From Bacteroidota bacterium (GTDB taxonomy: Bacteria > Bacteroidota > Bacteroidia > Flavobacteriales > Flavobacteriaceae), in NCBI GenBank assembly GCA_009937085.1, contig JAACDD010000140.1, positions 1 to 7,263 on the forward strand: a stretch of 7,263 nucleotides of DNA. Direction: 5' to 3'. This document shows, piece by piece, positions 6,919 through 7,263 of the stretch. Under the pieces are notes generated by a model. The model saw only the letters and a list, made by a program, of their open reading frames with translations, did no database searches and was not told where the DNA came from. Both the position numbers and the translations under genes were made by a program. Numbering within the stretch: position 1 is the first letter of the stretch; every line of letters starts with the position of its first letter.

Positions 6919-6954
6919 TCGAAAGTACGCTGTTACTAGAAAATGCGCTAAGGG

Positions 6955-7143
6955 TTAAGCAAGTTTTACGTCGCTTGCCGCCTTACCTCTTTTTCCGTCA
7001 ACAATTTCAAATGTCACGCTGTCGCCTTCATTGATTGATAGACCATCTAACGCGCTGATATGTACAAAAACATCTTCTCCTGAGTCAGTAGTAATAAAGC
7101 CAAAACCTTTTGACTCGTTGAAAAATTTAACTGTGCCTTGCAT
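6955..7143 (-). CDS. CspA-family cold-shock domain protein
   Basis: A small single-domain protein of 62 residues, near the usual 63-70 for bacterial cold-shock proteins. It binds single-stranded RNA and DNA and is thought to act as an RNA chaperone or antiterminator. The five-stranded OB-fold is evident: MQGTVKFFNESKGFGFIT carries the RNP1 motif (KGFGFIT, 12-18), DVFVHIS (24-30) is RNP2, and the C-terminal strands include DSVTFEIVDGKRG and ASDVKLA. The surface aromatics F8, F14, F16, F26 and H28 needed for nucleic-acid stacking are present. The start is the only reasonable ATG and gives the family's normal N-terminus. It converges on the marC-like gene with 36 bp between stop codons and no obvious terminator. 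The AT-rich upstream DNA (7144-7263) shows no long structured leader that I can identify. Whether it is cold-induced cannot be told from sequence. Confidence 0.95.
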   Translation of the reverse strand: MQGTVKFFNESKGFGFITTDSGEDVFVHISALDGLSINEGDSVTFEIVDGKRGKAASDVKLA

Positions 7144-7263
7144 GTGTAATAAATAATTTGAGCAAGATTACAACAATTATTTAGATTATTACCCTAATTT
7201 AATGAATTATATTTTAGCTTAAAGTGAATCTCCAATATAGATTTTGAAACCCACTTAACTATA

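Noticed and set aside
6919..6954. Terminator between the marC-like and cold-shock genes
   Set aside because: Only weak 4-bp inverted repeats (AGTA/TACT) and no T-tract on either strand.
7144..7263. Promoter or cold-shock leader RNA upstream of the cold-shock gene
   Set aside because: TAATCTTG (7170-7163) and TATATTGG on the minus strand are each one mismatch from the -7 consensus, but neither has a -33 TTTG at suitable spacing, and no stable stem was seen. The AT-rich DNA makes chance matches likely.
1..7263. Defence island, mobile element, CRISPR array or novel multi-gene system
   Set aside because: Every substantial open frame is accounted for by a known family, there are no direct-repeat arrays, transposase, integrase or tRNA, and no obvious shift in base composition.

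Overview
The window looks like an ordinary stretch of chromosome from a member of the Bacteroidota, most likely class Flavobacteriia. I base this on the protein types (a large PiT phosphate permease with a helical cytosolic tail, a eukaryote-like class Ia ribonucleotide reductase, a DUF3109 protein and a short single-domain cold-shock protein), moderately AT-rich DNA, A-rich leaders without convincing Shine-Dalgarno sites, and an exact match to the Bacteroidota -7 promoter element TAnnTTTG. I cannot name a genus from the sequence alone. No mobile element, CRISPR array, tRNA, rRNA, phage gene or foreign-looking island is visible.

Layout from left to right: (1) 1-1983, plus strand: a PiT-family phosphate permease whose N-terminus lies outside the window, fused to a PhoU-like helical C-terminal region. 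(2) 1985-2016: a strong symmetric hairpin serving as terminator for the converging genes. (3) 5512 down to 2032, minus strand: nrdB then nrdA, a two-gene unit encoding both subunits of class Ia ribonucleotide reductase, separated by 79 bp. (4) 5513-5719: a 207-bp leader or spacer with two adjacent hairpins and repeated CATTTGT words. (5) 5720-6298, minus strand: a cysteine-rich DUF3109-family protein. (6) 6299-6345: a 47-bp divergent promoter region. (7) 6346-6918, plus strand: a MarC-family inner-membrane protein. (8) 6955-7143, minus strand: a CspA-type cold-shock protein, then 120 bp of AT-rich upstream DNA to the window end.

Functionally the centre of the window is deoxynucleotide synthesis: NrdB generates the tyrosyl radical at a di-iron site and NrdA carries the catalytic and allosteric sites. 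All expected catalytic, radical-transfer and metal-ligand residues are present in both. The other genes (phosphate uptake, membrane protein, RNA chaperone) are housekeeping neighbours with no proven link to it. The only suggestive association is the cysteine-rich DUF3109 protein directly upstream of, and co-oriented with, the iron-dependent nrdB. I see no clearly novel system. The points worth a second look are the strongly eukaryote-type reductase, the transporter-PhoU fusion, the compact divergent promoter that may give leaderless mRNAs, and the structured nrdB leader.
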